This document shows positions 44,261-55,882 of a stretch of 64,000 bases of DNA, one piece after another. The number at the start of each line of letters is the position of its first letter. Position 1 is the first letter of the stretch. The stretch is from an uncultured Eubacteriales bacterium. GTDB lineage: Bacteria; Bacillota; Clostridia; Oscillospirales; CAG-272. The notes beneath the pieces are model-generated. The model had not been told where the DNA came from, made no database searches, and saw only the letters and a program-made list of their open reading frames with translations. Where the stretch lies: positions 1 to 64,000 of the forward strand of contig CAJUIQ010000008.1 in the NCBI GenBank assembly GCA_910586545.1, read 5' to 3'. A program made the position numbers and the translations under genes.

Positions 44261-45280
44261 ATGCTTTGGTATGAAACAGAAGGACCGGACGAAGATGTGT
44301 TTGTATCCACTCGGGTGCGTCTGGCCCGTAATTTAGTAGATTATCCTTTTGAACCGCGTCTAAGCGAGGCGGGGGCAAAGGAGATTATAGAAAAAGCAAA
44401 ATTGGCACTCGCCGAAAAAGAAGGATATACCTTTGTGGACTTTACCAAGGTAGAGGATATCGAAAAACAATCTCTTGTGGAAAAACATCTGGTAAGTCCG
44501 GAATTTGCAAGGAAGAATACGCCTTGTGCAGTAATAGAAAATGAAAAAAAGCAGGTGTATGTTATGATCTGCGAGGAGGATCATTTGCGGATTCAGTGTA
44601 TTCGCAGCGGCTTTGATCCCCATGGCGCTTTAACTGCCGCCAGAGAAGCAGATACCGCTATTGACGCGTCCCTCCAGATCGCCTTTGATGAGGAACTGGG
44701 TTACCTTACCCACTGTCCTACCAATCTTGGCACAGGACTGCGGATCTCCGTAATGCTGTTTTTGCCTGCTCTAACCATTACCGGCAGAATAAAAAGTATT
44801 CAGGGACAACTGTCCAAAATCGGACTTACCGTCCGTGGAACAACCGGAGAAGGAAGCGCAGCCAAAGGATGCCTGTATCAATTTTCAAACTGCGTGACGC
44901 AAGGCGTCACTGAGGAAGAAATTTTAAGCAACCTGCGAGAAGCAGTGGGCAGTATCGCCCGTGCGGAACGGGAGACACGAAAACAGCTTCTGGAAAATAA
45001 TGAAGACGCCCTGCGGGATCGGGTGATGCGCGCGCTTGGAACGATGCGCAGCGCATATATGGTCGACACAGAAGAATTATACCGACTTTACGCCGACGTA
45101 CGTATGGGTATCGCAATGGGTATCTGTGATGAAACAACCTATTCGCAGTTGGATACACTGCTGATTCGTTGTATGCCCGCAACGCTCACTATGCAGGCTG
45201 AAAAAACGCTTTCCGCACCCCAACGCGATAAGCTGCGGGCCCAAATGCTTCGGACAAGTATGCAGCCAGCAATAAAATAA
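44261..45280 (+). CDS. mcsB: Protein arginine kinase McsB
   Basis: A 339-residue member of the guanido kinase family that phosphorylates arginines, marking proteins for ClpCP. Recognisable are VFVSTRVRLARNLVDYPF, CEEDHLRIQCIRSGFD, YLTHCPTNLGTGLRISVML and VRGTTGEGSAAKGCLYQFSN. AGAAAGGA lies before the ATG. Confidence 0.95.
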   Translation: MLWYETEGPDEDVFVSTRVRLARNLVDYPFEPRLSEAGAKEIIEKAKLALAEKEGYTFVDFTKVEDIEKQSLVEKHLVSPEFARKNTPCAVIENEKKQVYVMICEEDHLRIQCIRSGFDPHGALTAAREADTAIDASLQIAFDEELGYLTHCPTNLGTGLRISVMLFLPALTITGRIKSIQGQLSKIGLTVRGTTGEGSAAKGCLYQFSNCVTQGVTEEEILSNLREAVGSIARAERETRKQLLENNEDALRDRVMRALGTMRSAYMVDTEELYRLYADVRMGIAMGICDETTYSQLDTLLIRCMPATLTMQAEKTLSAPQRDKLRAQMLRTSMQPAIK

Positions 45281-45301
45281 ACAGGAAAAGGATTTTTGAT
45301 T

Positions 45302-47746
45302 ATGAGCAATAGATTTACACAAAAAGCACAGCACGCTCTGACCCAAGCCCTTGCCACCGCCCAGGAGATGGGGCACACCTACGTAGGTACGGAGCATATC
45401 CTTATGGGACTTTTGCTGACCAAAGACAGCATCGCCTGCCGAATCCTTACGGAACGGGGGGTAAGCGCCGAGTCTACAAAAGAATTGATTGCCTCCTCTG
45501 TAGGAACTGGTTCCCCTTCCTCCGTATCTTCGGCTGATATGACGCCAATGACAAAAAAGGTCATTGAGGAAAGCGCCTTTGCCTCTGCTCGAATGTCTCA
45601 TAACTATATTGGTACGGAGCATCTGCTGCTTGCAATCATCAGCGAAACAGAAAGCTTTGCCAACAAGCTGATTCGGGCACAAAATGCGTCTGTCTCCGAT
45701 ATAAAAAACGATTTGTTTGATTATTTCGGCGCAAGCTTTGAAGAGGAACGGGGAGAAATGTCTCAAAAGTCTACTGCAAAGGCAGAAAAAGACACTGTTC
45801 CCGGCGCCCCCACTTTGTCCAAATACGGTACGAATCTGTGCAAATTAGCCAAGGAAGGCCGTATTGATCCAATCATCGGACGAGATAATGAAACGGAACG
45901 CGTTATTCAAATTCTGTCTAGAAGAACAAAAAATAATCCCTGTCTCATTGGGGAACCCGGCGTTGGTAAAACCGCGGTGGTAGAAGGTTTAGCCCAGCAA
46001 ATTGCCGATGGCACGGTTCCAGAAAACCTGCGGGACAAAATAATTGTAACCCTGGATATCTCCTCTATGGTAGCCGGAGCAAAATACCGCGGCGAATTTG
46101 AGGAACGGATGAAAGGCGTTATGGAAGAGGTGGCTAAGGATCCACGGATCATCCTCTTTGTGGATGAAATTCATACTATTATCGGCGCCGGCGGCGCAGA
46201 AGGCGCCGTGGATGCGGCGAATATTATTAAACCTGCATTGGCCCGGGGCGCAATGCAGCTGATCGGCGCCACGACCATTGACGAATACCGCAAGCACATC
46301 GAAAAAGATGCAGCTTTGGAGCGCCGATTCCAGTCTGTCATGGTAGGAGAGCCTACTCCGGAGGAGGCTGTTCAGATTCTCATGGGGCTGCGGGATAAAT
46401 ACGAAGCGCACCACAAGCTGAAAATCTCTGACGACGCCATTGAAGCGGCCGTGCAATTGTCTGTACGGTATATCGGGGATCGTTTTTTGCCGGACAAAGC
46501 CATCGACCTAATCGATGAGGCGGCCTCCCGTCTGCGGATTAAAGGTTTTACACCGACGCCTGAGGCGAAGGAGCTGGAGGAAAAGCTGCGCAGCGTCACC
46601 GCTGAAAAGGAAGAAGCAATTCTGGGTGAAGACTATGAACGCGCCGCAAAGCTGCGGGACAGCGAGAAAACACTACAGGAACAAATGGACTCTATGCGAA
46701 AAGATCCTACGCAAACCACAGATGCGGTAGTGGGACGCAGTGATATTGAGGATATTATTACATCCTGGACCGGAATTCCTGTGAAGAAGTTGGCTGGAGA
46801 AGAAAGCGAACGAATGCTGCACTTGGATCAGCTCCTTCGAGAACGGATCATTGGCCAAGACGCAGCTGTGGATGCTGTCGCTAAAGCAATCCGTCGAGGC
46901 CGGACCGGATTGAAAGATCCGAACAGGCCTGTAGGATCCTTTATCTTCCTAGGCCCTACAGGGGTAGGAAAGACAGAGCTGACCAAAGCGTTGGCAGATG
47001 TAATGTTCGGTAACGAAAACGCTATGATCCGCGTAGACATGTCCGAATATATGGAAAAGCACAGCACTTCCAAAATGATCGGTTCTCCTCCTGGATATGT
47101 GGGATACGATGAAGGGGGACAGCTAACAGAAAAAATTCGCCGTCATCCCTATTCTGTCGTTTTATTTGACGAAATCGAGAAGGCGCATCCCGACGTATTC
47201 AACATTCTGCTGCAGATTTTGGAGGATGGTATCCTCACAGATGCCCAAGGCAGACGGGTAGATTTTAAAAATACCGTTATTATCATGACGTCTAATGTAG
47301 GCGCAGGCAGCATCGTCGAACCCAAAAAGCTAGGCTTTGCGCCGGATAAAGACAATGGTGATGCGGATATGCGCCGGGATGTAATGGATGCTCTGAAACG
47401 GACCTTCCGGCCGGAATTCTTAAACCGTGTAGATGAAATTGTAATCTTCAACAAGCTGACAGACACAGATATTCAAAAGATTGCCGGTCTGATGCTTGAG
47501 GAGGTTGCGGCACGTATCGGCGCCCAAGGCATTCATATCACCTTTGACGATGCGGTTGCTGCGATGCTGGCGAAAGAAGGCTTTGATCCGGTATACGGAG
47601 CAAGACCGCTGCGCCGAGCCATCGTTCGGAAAGTGGAAGACAGCTTCTCAGAAGAAATGCTATCCGGCAGAATCCAGGAAGGTGACCGAGTGCGGGCTGT
47701 TCTGCAAGATGGCGAGATTGCCTATGAAAAAGAGGGCGAGATTTAA
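45302..47746 (+). CDS. clpC: ATP-dependent unfoldase ClpC
   Basis: An 814-residue AAA+ chaperone feeding ClpP. It has the N-domain double repeat ([18 protein letters not shown]), first ATPase module ([18 protein letters not shown]), a middle domain with a UVR-like segment ([17 protein letters not shown]) and a second module ([18 protein letters not shown]). The ATG at 45302 has AAAGGA about 10 bp upstream. Full length. It ends in a strong terminator. Confidence 0.96.
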   Translation: MSNRFTQKAQHALTQALATAQEMGHTYVGTEHILMGLLLTKDSIACRILTERGVSAESTKELIASSVGTGSPSSVSSADMTPMTKKVIEESAFASARMSHNYIGTEHLLLAIISETESFANKLIRAQNASVSDIKNDLFDYFGASFEEERGEMSQKSTAKAEKDTVPGAPTLSKYGTNLCKLAKEGRIDPIIGRDNETERVIQILSRRTKNNPCLIGEPGVGKTAVVEGLAQQIADGTVPENLRDKIIVTLDISSMVAGAKYRGEFEERMKGVMEEVAKDPRIILFVDEIHTIIGAGGAEGAVDAANIIKPALARGAMQLIGATTIDEYRKHIEKDAALERRFQSVMVGEPTPEEAVQILMGLRDKYEAHHKLKISDDAIEAAVQLSVRYIGDRFLPDKAIDLIDEAASRLRIKGFTPTPEAKELEEKLRSVTAEKEEAILGEDYERAAKLRDSEKTLQEQMDSMRKDPTQTTDAVVGRSDIEDIITSWTGIPVKKLAGEESERMLHLDQLLRERIIGQDAAVDAVAKAIRRGRTGLKDPNRPVGSFIFLGPTGVGKTELTKALADVMFGNENAMIRVDMSEYMEKHSTSKMIGSPPGYVGYDEGGQLTEKIRRHPYSVVLFDEIEKAHPDVFNILLQILEDGILTDAQGRRVDFKNTVIIMTSNVGAGSIVEPKKLGFAPDKDNGDADMRRDVMDALKRTFRPEFLNRVDEIVIFNKLTDTDIQKIAGLMLEEVAARIGAQGIHITFDDAVAAMLAKEGFDPVYGARPLRRAIVRKVEDSFSEEMLSGRIQEGDRVRAVLQDGEIAYEKEGEI

Positions 47747-47760
47747 CATTCCAAGACGAG

Positions 47761-47789
47761 CAAAGCTCCCCGAATGGGGAGCTTTGTTT
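47761..47789. terminator. Terminator of the ctsR operon
   Basis: CAAAGCTCCCC and GGGGAGCTTTG around GAAT, then TTT; it may also serve the convergent SGNH gene. Confidence 0.85.
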
Positions 47790-47790
47790 A

Positions 47791-48408
47791 TCATTTTTTA
47801 TAATATATATGGTCAAACGCATTGGCATACAATGTTCCCATCAGCTTGCAGCTGTTCACCGTGGGATGTACTCCATCCTCCGACCAGTATTGTGCGTCCC
47901 GCTCCACACATGCAGCAGCAAAAATACCGTCCAGAGGGATAAACGCGTCCGCATACTGCCGCGCCAGCTTGCGGGTAATCAGTATTTTAGGAAACACATC
48001 TTCCCGGAAAAAATCCTTATCCTGTGCCGGCAGCAGAAATTGCTCCATCATCAAAATTTTGGCGTTTGTCTTTCTTTTAATTTCTTCCAAAATAAACTGA
48101 TAATTTTCTTCGAACTTTGCGTTTGGAAGCCATTCTTTCGTCTCAGCCCGATGCCAAGTGTCATTGACGCCGATCAAAACAGATACAAAATCCGGCTGCA
48201 AATCTATACACTGTTCTTTCCAGCAAGCCACCAAATCGCCGGTTTGTCTGCCGCTGAGTCCATAATTTATAAATTCCAGTTCTAAATACGGATGTCGGCT
48301 TTGAATTTCTCTTGCCGCATAATATGCATATCCGCCGCCTAAATGATGGCAGTCGCTTCGATCCCGTCCTCCGTCTGTTATGGAATCACCCTGAAATAAA
48401 ATTTTCAT
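47791..48408 (-). CDS. SGNH/GDSL-family hydrolase
   Basis: A 205-residue cytoplasmic esterase-like protein. Block I is KILFQGDSITDGGRD (Ser), block II INYGLSGRQTGDL (Gly), block III SVLIGVNDTWHR (Asn) and block V DGVHPTVNSC (Asp/His). This resembles carbohydrate acetylesterases of the SGNH group (YesT/rhamnogalacturonan acetylesterase-like). No signal peptide, so the substrate would be cytoplasmic. Substrate not assigned. Confidence 0.85.
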   Translation of the reverse strand: MKILFQGDSITDGGRDRSDCHHLGGGYAYYAAREIQSRHPYLELEFINYGLSGRQTGDLVACWKEQCIDLQPDFVSVLIGVNDTWHRAETKEWLPNAKFEENYQFILEEIKRKTNAKILMMEQFLLPAQDKDFFREDVFPKILITRKLARQYADAFIPLDGIFAAACVERDAQYWSEDGVHPTVNSCKLMGTLYANAFDHIYYKK

Positions 48409-48433
48409 ACCTTTTTCCCCTTATATACCAAAT

Positions 48434-48928
48434 TTATTTTTCATCCACCGGAATTGCCCCAACACATTGCAGTCCCTCAAAATTTTTCTGACGCAGCACT
48501 TCGTAAACGCCAATAGCCACAGCGTTAGACAAATTTAAACTGCGCAGTCCCTCCCGCATAGGAAGGCGCACGCAACGTCCGTAATGCTGCTGCAAAAAGT
48601 CTTCCGGCAGTCCCTTTGTCTCTTTTCCAAATAATAGATACACCTCGTCCGGATAGGCAATCTGCGTATAATCTTTTTCTGCCTTTGTAGAAAAACAGAA
48701 AAAATCCGCACCCGGATGCTTTTCAAAAAAATCCGCCAGCCCTTTATAATAATGGATGTCCAAGCTGTGCCAATAGTCCAGTCCCGCGCGCTTCAGCTTT
48801 GCATCGTCAATCCGAAATCCCAGCGGCTCCACCAAATGAAGCGACGCGCCGGTGGCCGCGCAGGTACGGGCAATGTTTCCAGTATTTTGCGGGATTTCCG
48901 GTTCTACTAAAACAATATTGATATGCAT
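48434..48928 (-). CDS. trmL: tRNA (cytidine(34)-2'-O)-methyltransferase
   Basis: A 164-residue short SPOUT enzyme that methylates the wobble ribose of certain leucine tRNAs. MHINIVLVEPEIPQNTGNI at the N-terminus, LLFGKETKGLPEDFL and LPMREGLRSLNLSNAVAIGV are the family motifs. The frame runs on upstream for 84 codons, but the ATG at 48928 with AGGAAA upstream matches family starts. Downstream the SGNH gene follows after 25 bp. Confidence 0.92.
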   Translation of the reverse strand: MHINIVLVEPEIPQNTGNIARTCAATGASLHLVEPLGFRIDDAKLKRAGLDYWHSLDIHYYKGLADFFEKHPGADFFCFSTKAEKDYTQIAYPDEVYLLFGKETKGLPEDFLQQHYGRCVRLPMREGLRSLNLSNAVAIGVYEVLRQKNFEGLQCVGAIPVDEK

Positions 48929-49044
48929 TGTATTTTTTCCTGTCTTCATAATTTGCTTTAGAAAAATTATAGCATTCCGCATATCTTTTGTCCATAGTCC
49001 GCACTGTAAATTTTCATTTTTTTCTTTACATTCAGGCATAGTTG

Positions 49045-49073
49045 TTGTACAATAATTATAATTATTGTACATT
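49045..49073 (+). promoter_or_regulatory. Promoter and 26-bp palindromic operator of secA
   Basis: 49046-49071 is a perfect palindrome with arms TGTACAATAATTA and TAATTATTGTACA. A plausible promoter, TTGTAC (49045-49050), 17 bp, TACATT (49068-49073), sits exactly on it, so a protein bound to the palindrome would block or aid polymerase. The promoter match itself is moderate. Confidence 0.55.
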
Positions 49074-49169
49074 TTTAAATTGGTTGACAGAAATGCGGCG
49101 GTTGCTGCAAATTCAGATTTCTGAACCCGCCGGGTCCTGCGCGCCGGTAAAAGAAAGTGTGTTTGAAAC

Positions 49170-51932
49170 ATGGGTCTCATGACAAAAATATTTGGTACTT
49201 ACAGTGACCATCAAATCAAAAAAATTGTTCCTATTGTAGATAAAATAGAATCTCTCGCACCGAAATATAAAGCAATGTCCGATGAAGAAATGCGCGCCAC
49301 CACCGACCAGCTGCGGGAGGCGCTTCAAAATGGTCAGACGCTGGACGATATTCTTCCAGATGCCTACGCTCTGGTGCGGGAAGCAGCCGAACGTGTGCTG
49401 GGAAAAAGGCCCTTCCGTGTCCAGCTCATGTGCGGTATTCTGCTCCATCAAGGCAGAGTCGCGGAAATGAAAACTGGTGAGGGTAAGACCCTTGTAGCAG
49501 TACTTCCCTCTTATTTGAACGCCCTGGCGGGCAAAGGGGTACACGTAGTCACCGTCAATGAATACTTAGCAAAAATGGGCCAGGAGGAAATGGGGCGTAT
49601 CCATGAATTTTTGGGACTGACCACCGGCCTGATTATTCACGATCAGACAAAGGAAGAAAAGCAAGCTGCCTATAATTGCGACATTACCTACGGCACCAAC
49701 AACGAATTTGGGTTTGACTACCTGCGGGACAACATGGCTACCTATAAGGAAGGCCAGGCACAGCGGGGACACTTCTTTGCCATCGTAGACGAGGTGGACT
49801 CCATTCTCATCGATGAAGCTCGTACCCCTCTGATTATATCCGGCCACGGCACAAAAACGGACGACCTGTATAAACGCGCCGAGGCCCTGGCTCGCACCAT
49901 GTCCAAATTTGTAATCAAGGAGTTGGACGCCAAGGTAGAAAACGACCAGGTAGAACAGGACTATATCGTAGATGAAAAAGCCCGCTCCTGTACGCTCACC
50001 GCAAACGGTATTAAAAAATCGGAAGCATTTTTCGGGATTGAAAACCTTTCCGATCCAGAGAATGCAGATATCTCCCACCATATCTACCAGGCCATCCGCG
50101 CTCATGGTATTATGAAGCGGGATACAGACTACGTTATCAACAATAATGAAGTCATGATTGTTGACAGCTTTACCGGACGTATCATGCCGGGACGCCGATA
50201 CTCCGACGGGCTGCACCAGGCTATCGAAGCGAAAGAAGGGGTAGAGATCCAGCGGGAAAACCGTACCATTGCCACCATCACCTTCCAGAATTATTTTAGA
50301 ATGTACAACAAGCTGTCCGGTATGACCGGTACCGCCCTGTCTGAGGAAAACGAGTTCCGGGAAATTTACAATCTGGACGTAGTAGAAGTTCCCACCAACA
50401 AACCGATGATCCGGGTTGACCACAGCGACGTGGTGTATACTACTGTGGCAGGTAAGGACAAGGCCGTAATCCGCCAAATTATTCAGTGCCATGAAAAAGG
50501 CCAGCCTGTTCTGGTAGGTACCGTTTCTGTAGAAAAATCGGAAATGCTCTCCAAAAAGCTGAAATCTGCCGGAATCCCCCACAACGTGCTGAACGCAAAA
50601 TATCATGAAAAAGAAGCGGAAATTGTAGCGCAGGCAGGTAAGCTTGGGGCAGTTACAATTTCTACCAACATGGCAGGTCGTGGTACGGATATTATGCTGG
50701 GGGGCAACGCGGAATTTCTTGCCAAGCAGCAAATGCGCAAGGAAGGCTATGAAGAAGAGATTATTATGCTGGCCACCGGCTCTTCTCAGTCTGTATCGGA
50801 TGAGGTGATAGAAGCAAGAGAGCATTACCGTGCACTCTATGATAAATATAAGGAAGAAATTCGGCCGGAGGCTGAAAAAGTCATCGAAGCCGGCGGATTG
50901 TTTGTCATCGGTACGGAACGGCATGACGCACGTCGTATTGATAACCAGCTCCGTGGTCGAAGCGGACGGCAAGGGGACCCGGGTGAATCCCGCTTCTATT
51001 TGTCGCTGGAAGACGACCTGATGCGTCTGTTTGGCAGTGATCGTATTCTCGGGATGGTTTCTCGTCTGGGAATTACCGAAGACGATCCTATTGACGCCCG
51101 GATCCTCTCCAACTCTATTGAAAGCGCGCAAAAGCGGCTGGAAGACCAAAACTTTGACCGCAGAAAGAACGTGCTGTCTTATGACGACGTAATGAATCAG
51201 CAGCGTAAGGTTATTTATCAGCAGCGGCAGGAAGTTCTGGAAGGCGGTTCCATGCGTGATAAAATGCTTGCAATGATCCAATCTACCATTTCCGATTCCA
51301 TCTCCCAATTCCTGCATGAAGACGATATGGCGCTCTGGGATATCGCTTCCCTCAAGAATAAATATATGGGGCTTCTCTGCCAGGACAGCGACTTTAGTGA
51401 ACTTACCGGGAATGTCAAACAAGCCCGGGACGAAATTCGTTCTCAGCTGATGGACAGAGCCATGAAACTCTATGAAGAAAAGGAGCAGAATCTCTTTGGT
51501 GAAGAAACCTTCCGGGAAGTGGAACGTGTGGTACTGTTGCGGAACGTAGATTCCAAGTGGATGGATCATCTGGAAGCGATGGATTCTCTGATGGACTCCA
51601 TTGGACTGCAGGCCTATGCACAGCGTAACCCGATTAGCGAATACCGAATTGCTGGCGCCGATCTCTTTGATGAGATGGTCACTATGATCCGGGACGACAC
51701 CGTTCGTATGCTGCTCTCCGTTATGCCCCGTCCTCAGACAATGAAGCGGGAACAGATCATTCAACCAGTCTCCGCCGGATTTGTCGGAGCTGGGGACGGA
51801 ACACTAAAGAAAAAGCCTGTGGTAAAAAAAGCTGCTGAAAAAGTAGGTCGTAACGATCCCTGTCCTTGCGGCAGCGGCAAGAAGTATAAAAAATGCTGCG
51901 GAGCAGGTACAATTAAAGATGAAAACGCATAA
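49170..51932 (+). CDS. secA: Preprotein translocase subunit SecA
   Basis: A 920-residue ATPase that drives secreted proteins through SecYEG. Walker A is [15 protein letters not shown], helicase motif [15 protein letters not shown], then [11 protein letters not shown] and [21 protein letters not shown], and a C-terminal zinc site [18 protein letters not shown]. No good ribosome site precedes the ATG; only GAAAG 14 bp away, which is odd for an essential gene. Its final 14 bp overlap the next gene. Confidence 0.96.
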   Translation: MGLMTKIFGTYSDHQIKKIVPIVDKIESLAPKYKAMSDEEMRATTDQLREALQNGQTLDDILPDAYALVREAAERVLGKRPFRVQLMCGILLHQGRVAEMKTGEGKTLVAVLPSYLNALAGKGVHVVTVNEYLAKMGQEEMGRIHEFLGLTTGLIIHDQTKEEKQAAYNCDITYGTNNEFGFDYLRDNMATYKEGQAQRGHFFAIVDEVDSILIDEARTPLIISGHGTKTDDLYKRAEALARTMSKFVIKELDAKVENDQVEQDYIVDEKARSCTLTANGIKKSEAFFGIENLSDPENADISHHIYQAIRAHGIMKRDTDYVINNNEVMIVDSFTGRIMPGRRYSDGLHQAIEAKEGVEIQRENRTIATITFQNYFRMYNKLSGMTGTALSEENEFREIYNLDVVEVPTNKPMIRVDHSDVVYTTVAGKDKAVIRQIIQCHEKGQPVLVGTVSVEKSEMLSKKLKSAGIPHNVLNAKYHEKEAEIVAQAGKLGAVTISTNMAGRGTDIMLGGNAEFLAKQQMRKEGYEEEIIMLATGSSQSVSDEVIEAREHYRALYDKYKEEIRPEAEKVIEAGGLFVIGTERHDARRIDNQLRGRSGRQGDPGESRFYLSLEDDLMRLFGSDRILGMVSRLGITEDDPIDARILSNSIESAQKRLEDQNFDRRKNVLSYDDVMNQQRKVIYQQRQEVLEGGSMRDKMLAMIQSTISDSISQFLHEDDMALWDIASLKNKYMGLLCQDSDFSELTGNVKQARDEIRSQLMDRAMKLYEEKEQNLFGEETFREVERVVLLRNVDSKWMDHLEAMDSLMDSIGLQAYAQRNPISEYRIAGADLFDEMVTMIRDDTVRMLLSVMPRPQTMKREQIIQPVSAGFVGAGDGTLKKKPVVKKAAEKVGRNDPCPCGSGKKYKKCCGAGTIKDENA

Positions 51933-53322
51933 ATCAAAAAAAGAGGCCCTCGGCCTTTCGTGGATTGGCACAGGCATGATCTTTCTGTGCAACCCGATGA
52001 TCAACATTGTTGATATCCTGCCAGATTTTATCGGTCTGCTCATGATCATGCACGGTCTGTCTAAAGCTGCGGAGGTCACCGATCATCTGGGAGACGCCCG
52101 GGACTACTTTGCAAAGCTGGCGATTTTAAGCGCGGCCCAATTTGGCATTGTTTTCACCTTGCCTTTCAATACGGATTCCTACACCATGCTGATGGCCTTT
52201 TCCTGCGCGGTTGTAAGTGCAATTTTGTTTGTTCCCGCTATGTCTCATCTGTTTGCCGGATTTTCCTATATCGCTCTGCGTACCGGCGCCGAGTCCCCCG
52301 GTGCGGTTCCCTCCAGAGGCGCCCTGCGAGGAAAGACGCAAAAATACTCCAGCGTAAGGGCACTGCAAATTCTCACATATGTAGCGTTTTTTATCCGCGC
52401 CGCCGGATCTGTTTTACCGCTTATCCCAAGCATTTTTGTTAGCGATTATGTGGGAGTGCCAGGGGTAAACTGGGCGCAGTATATTGGTGTTATATATATC
52501 TTTTCCTGGATCGTTGGGCTTGCGATGAGCATTCCTTGGCTGCTGCGTTTTCGGCGGTATATGAAAGGGATCTGCGCCGACACCGTGCTGACCGGCGCCC
52601 TTTGGCAGAAGTATACCGATGAGGTTTTGCCGGATAAAGGCTATCTTACCGCAAAAAAAATGCGGATTGTGCTGATTTTGGCAACCATTGCATGCGGACT
52701 TTGTTTCTCCATGTACGTGGATTATGTGAATATCATTCCGAATATATTTGCGGCGGCATTTCTTATTTCCGTCTTTGTCTATCTAAAAAAGGACTGCAAA
52801 AAGCAGGCAGTGTGGGGAATCGTTCTTTGTATACTCCTTAGTGTATGCTCCATCCTCACAGAAATTTGGCTCGTGGACTATACAGGCGGCATCAACCATT
52901 ATACACCCGCGTCCTTTGCTATGGGAGTCAAGCTCGCTATGACTCTGTATCCCAAAATTATGGTCTCTTCCGGGATAGAAGCAATCTTAGGGATGGCTGC
53001 GTTTGCTTTGTGCCTGTATATCCTGCGGCGCGTAATTCTATCCCATATCTCTGCGTTTGCTGGCCGTTTTTATAGAACAGAGGAACAGGCCGCTTCTGAA
53101 ATCTCCCGTCTGGAAAACGGCGTACAAAAACGCATACTGTTTACTACTGTTACCGGCGCTGTTGCTCTGCTGCTGGGCGGGGCATATTCCAGCATTGCCC
53201 CTTGGGCGTCAGGTATTTGGATTTTAAACGGACTTGCAGTGGGGCTATTCACTTATGGAATGTACAAAGTATATGTCTATATAAACGAAAATCTGTATTT
53301 GCGCATTCTGCGCAATCATTAA
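51919..53322 (+). CDS. Unknown polytopic membrane protein overlapping secA
   Basis: A 467-residue protein with about ten to twelve predicted membrane helices; the first is preceded by a short basic tail ([12 protein letters not shown]), the mid-part (~250-330) holds several, and it ends with a basic helix. I recognise no family domain or catalytic motif. Its ATG lies 14 bp inside the secA stop region (overlap 51919-51932), so translation is coupled to secA. That makes a role near protein export or the membrane possible but unproven. It has no promoter of its own and ends at a 42-bp palindrome terminator. Confidence 0.85.
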   Translation: MKTHKSKKEALGLSWIGTGMIFLCNPMINIVDILPDFIGLLMIMHGLSKAAEVTDHLGDARDYFAKLAILSAAQFGIVFTLPFNTDSYTMLMAFSCAVVSAILFVPAMSHLFAGFSYIALRTGAESPGAVPSRGALRGKTQKYSSVRALQILTYVAFFIRAAGSVLPLIPSIFVSDYVGVPGVNWAQYIGVIYIFSWIVGLAMSIPWLLRFRRYMKGICADTVLTGALWQKYTDEVLPDKGYLTAKKMRIVLILATIACGLCFSMYVDYVNIIPNIFAAAFLISVFVYLKKDCKKQAVWGIVLCILLSVCSILTEIWLVDYTGGINHYTPASFAMGVKLAMTLYPKIMVSSGIEAILGMAAFALCLYILRRVILSHISAFAGRFYRTEEQAASEISRLENGVQKRILFTTVTGAVALLLGGAYSSIAPWASGIWILNGLAVGLFTYGMYKVYVYINENLYLRILRNH

Positions 53323-53362
53323 AAATAAAAAGCTATCGGATATCCGATAGCTTTTTATTTTT
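53321..53362. terminator. 42-bp perfect palindrome, bidirectional terminator
   Basis: Arms AAAAATAAAAAGCTATCGG and its exact complement around ATAT; T-rich ends on both strands. Shared by the secA operon (+) and cysK (-). Confidence 0.9.
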
Positions 53363-53374
53363 AAAAGATATTCT

Positions 53375-54310
53375 TTATTCTTCTCCAAATAACTCTCCGG
53401 ACAGGTATCGTTCTCCTGTATCCGGCAGCAGTACTACAATCGTTTTGTCCGCATATTCGCTGCGCCGTCCAAGTTCCATCGCCGCCCAAAGAGCCGCGCC
53501 GGAGGAAATCCCTACAAGCACCCCTTCTTCACTGCCAATCGCCCTGGCTGCCGTAAAAGCATCTTCCCAGGATACAGGAAGTATTTTATCATACACAGTT
53601 GTATTTAGCACCGCCGGCACAAATCCCGCACCGATTCCCTGAAGCTTGTGCGGTCCTGGCGTACCGCCTGACAACACAGGCGAGGCGTCCGGCTCTACAG
53701 CAACCACCTCAACACTGGGCTTTTGTTCTTTCAAATATTCACCCACACCGGTGATCGTACCGCCGGTGCCCACGCCGGCAACAAACACATCCACCGCACC
53801 GTCTGTGTCCTCCCAAATCTCCGGACCGGTAGTATTTCTGTGGGCCGCCGCGTTTGCAGGATTGTCAAACTGCCCGGGAATAAAGCTGTCGGGATACTGC
53901 TCTGCCAGTTCCTGCGCCTTTGCAATGGCCCCCTTCATCCCAAGCTTTCCATCCGTCAGTACAAGCTGCGCGCCATATGCCTGGATGAGCCTGCGCCGTT
54001 CCAGCGACATCGTGTCCGGCATAACGATGATCGCGCGATACCCTCTTGCCGCGGCAACCGCGGCAAGACCGATACCAGTGTTTCCAGAGGTAGGCTCGAT
54101 AATCACCGTGTCAGATCCAATCACGCCTCGCTTTTCTCCATCTTCCAGCATGGCCAGCGCCACCCGGTCTTTTACGCTTCCACCGGGATTAAAATATTCC
54201 AATTTTGCAAGCAAATTCGCCTGCAAACCATGCCGCTGCGCCAGCCTTCCAAGCCGCAGTAGAGGGGTTCTTCCAATCAACTGCGCAGCAGATTCATAAA
54301 TTTTTGCCAT
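53375..54310 (-). CDS. cysK: Cysteine synthase A (O-acetylserine sulfhydrylase)
   Basis: A 311-residue PLP enzyme making cysteine from O-acetylserine and sulfide. The PLP Lys is in [11 protein letters not shown], the substrate loop is [12 protein letters not shown], and [14 protein letters not shown] binds the cofactor phosphate. ATG 54310 has AGAAAGG about 13 bp upstream; ATG 54322 is too close to it. It is the last gene of the met operon, after metQ. Confidence 0.95.
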   Translation of the reverse strand: MAKIYESAAQLIGRTPLLRLGRLAQRHGLQANLLAKLEYFNPGGSVKDRVALAMLEDGEKRGVIGSDTVIIEPTSGNTGIGLAAVAAARGYRAIIVMPDTMSLERRRLIQAYGAQLVLTDGKLGMKGAIAKAQELAEQYPDSFIPGQFDNPANAAAHRNTTGPEIWEDTDGAVDVFVAGVGTGGTITGVGEYLKEQKPSVEVVAVEPDASPVLSGGTPGPHKLQGIGAGFVPAVLNTTVYDKILPVSWEDAFTAARAIGSEEGVLVGISSGAALWAAMELGRRSEYADKTIVVLLPDTGERYLSGELFGEE

Positions 54311-54374
54311 TTTTGTTACCATACCTTTCTCTGCAATCGGCGGGCAGCTTCCCTTTGCATAGGATTCGTTCCTA

Positions 54375-55193
54375 TTAAAACTGCGGTACTACTGCGCCTT
54401 CATATTCTTCTTCAATAAATGCCCGCACTTCTTCACTGCAGATAGCCTTTACCAATGCCTGAATTTTTTCCTTATTCTCATTTCCTTCCTTTACCACCAC
54501 CGCGTTGGTATACGTCTTTCCCGCGTCGGAATCCGCTGCTTCCGCAGCCAGCGCATCTGCAATTTTCAGCCCGCCGCCGATTGCATAGTTGCCATTGATT
54601 ACCGCGATATCCACATCCTCCAGAGACCGCACAAGCTGTGCCGCTTCAATCTCTTGGAACTTCAACCCCTTTTTGTTTTCTGTAATATCCAGAACGGTTG
54701 CAGTCAGCCCCGCATCTTCCCGCAGGGTAATCAGTCCCTGTGCCTCCAGCAAAAGCAGTGCGCGCGCTTCGTTGGTCGTGTCGTTGGGAACAGATACCAC
54801 CGCACCGTCGGGCAGCGCATCCAAGGAATCGCACTTGCCGGCATATATGCCCAGCGGTTCATAATGTACATTGGCAACAGAAACCAAATGCGTTCCGTTT
54901 TCCGTGTTAAAATCATCCAAATATTTTAAATGCTGAAAATAGTTTGCGTCCAACTCTTCGCTTTCCGTAGCGGTGTTAGGCAGCACGTAATCGTTAAATT
55001 CCTTGATTTCCAGTGTGTAGCCGTCTTTTTCCAAAACTTCTTTTACCACCTGCAAAATTTCTGCATGGGGTGTGGGGGACGCGCCAATTTTAATGGTCTT
55101 ATCATCTGTTTGTGATCTACCGCAAGCCGCAAGACCGAAAACACTGACAGCTGTAAGAGACAGCGCTGCAAAGAGAGAAATAAACTTTTTCAT
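54375..55193 (-). CDS. metQ: MetQ/NlpA-type methionine-binding lipoprotein
   Basis: A 272-residue secreted lipoprotein: signal [20 protein letters not shown] with lipobox LAAC, then the NlpA domain with [14 protein letters not shown] and [16 protein letters not shown]. Binds methionine or a related sulfur amino acid outside the cell for MetNI. Lies between metI and cysK in one operon. Confidence 0.92.
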   Translation of the reverse strand: MKKFISLFAALSLTAVSVFGLAACGRSQTDDKTIKIGASPTPHAEILQVVKEVLEKDGYTLEIKEFNDYVLPNTATESEELDANYFQHLKYLDDFNTENGTHLVSVANVHYEPLGIYAGKCDSLDALPDGAVVSVPNDTTNEARALLLLEAQGLITLREDAGLTATVLDITENKKGLKFQEIEAAQLVRSLEDVDIAVINGNYAIGGGLKIADALAAEAADSDAGKTYTNAVVVKEGNENKEKIQALVKAICSEEVRAFIEEEYEGAVVPQF

Positions 55194-55216
55194 AATATGA
55201 TATTTCCTTTCTAATT

Positions 55217-55882
55217 TTACCTTTTTATACGTTTATCTGTTTTGAAAGCGACACGCATGCCCACTTCCTGAAAAATCTGTACAATCACCACAAGGATCAA
55301 TACCGTAATCAGCATCACCTCATCCTCGTAGCGATAATACCCATAGTTGATAGCGATGGCGCCAAGACCACCGCCGCCGGTAAAGCCCGCCATTGCCGAA
55401 TACCCTAAAATGGTTGTGACAGCGATAGCACTGCCCACAATTAAAGATGGTTTTGCCTCGGGAAGCAACACTTTCCAGATAATCTGCAATGGGGAAGAAC
55501 CCATTGATTCCGCCGCCTCAATCACACCCGCATTTACCTCTTTCAGGGAGGACTCCACCATTCGAGCCACAAAGGGCGCCGCCGCCACTACAAGCGGTAC
55601 AATCGTAGCTGTTGATCCAATGGTCGTTCCTACAACCGCTCTTGTAAACGGAAGAATCGCAACCAGGAGCACAATGAAGGGAACGGAGCGCAACAGATTC
55701 ACAATAGCGCCCAAAATTTTGTTAATCGGCTTATTTCTGCAAATGCCGTTTTCATCTGTTATATGTAAAATAATTCCCACGGGAATTCCAATGATATATG
55801 CGATTCCTGTAGAAACTATAACCATGTACAGCGTCTCAAGAATCCCTGTTAGCAAGGTTTGCAGCATTCCACTGTTTAACAT
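55217..55882 (-). CDS. metI: Methionine ABC transporter permease MetI
   Basis: A 221-residue inner-membrane protein with five to six helices and the MetI signature VNLLRSVPFIVLLVAILPF, plus the coupling-loop region EAAESMGSSPLQIIWKVLLPEA. Its first 7 bp overlap metN, so the two are coupled. Confidence 0.93.
   Translation of the reverse strand: MLNSGMLQTLLTGILETLYMVIVSTGIAYIIGIPVGIILHITDENGICRNKPINKILGAIVNLLRSVPFIVLLVAILPFTRAVVGTTIGSTATIVPLVVAAAPFVARMVESSLKEVNAGVIEAAESMGSSPLQIIWKVLLPEAKPSLIVGSAIAVTTILGYSAMAGFTGGGGLGAIAINYGYYRYEDEVMLITVLILVVIVQIFQEVGMRVAFKTDKRIKR

Noticed and set aside
49566..51764. A 732-codon open frame antisense to secA
   Set aside because: It mirrors the codon pattern of secA, has no ribosome site or recognisable domain, and secA is certain.
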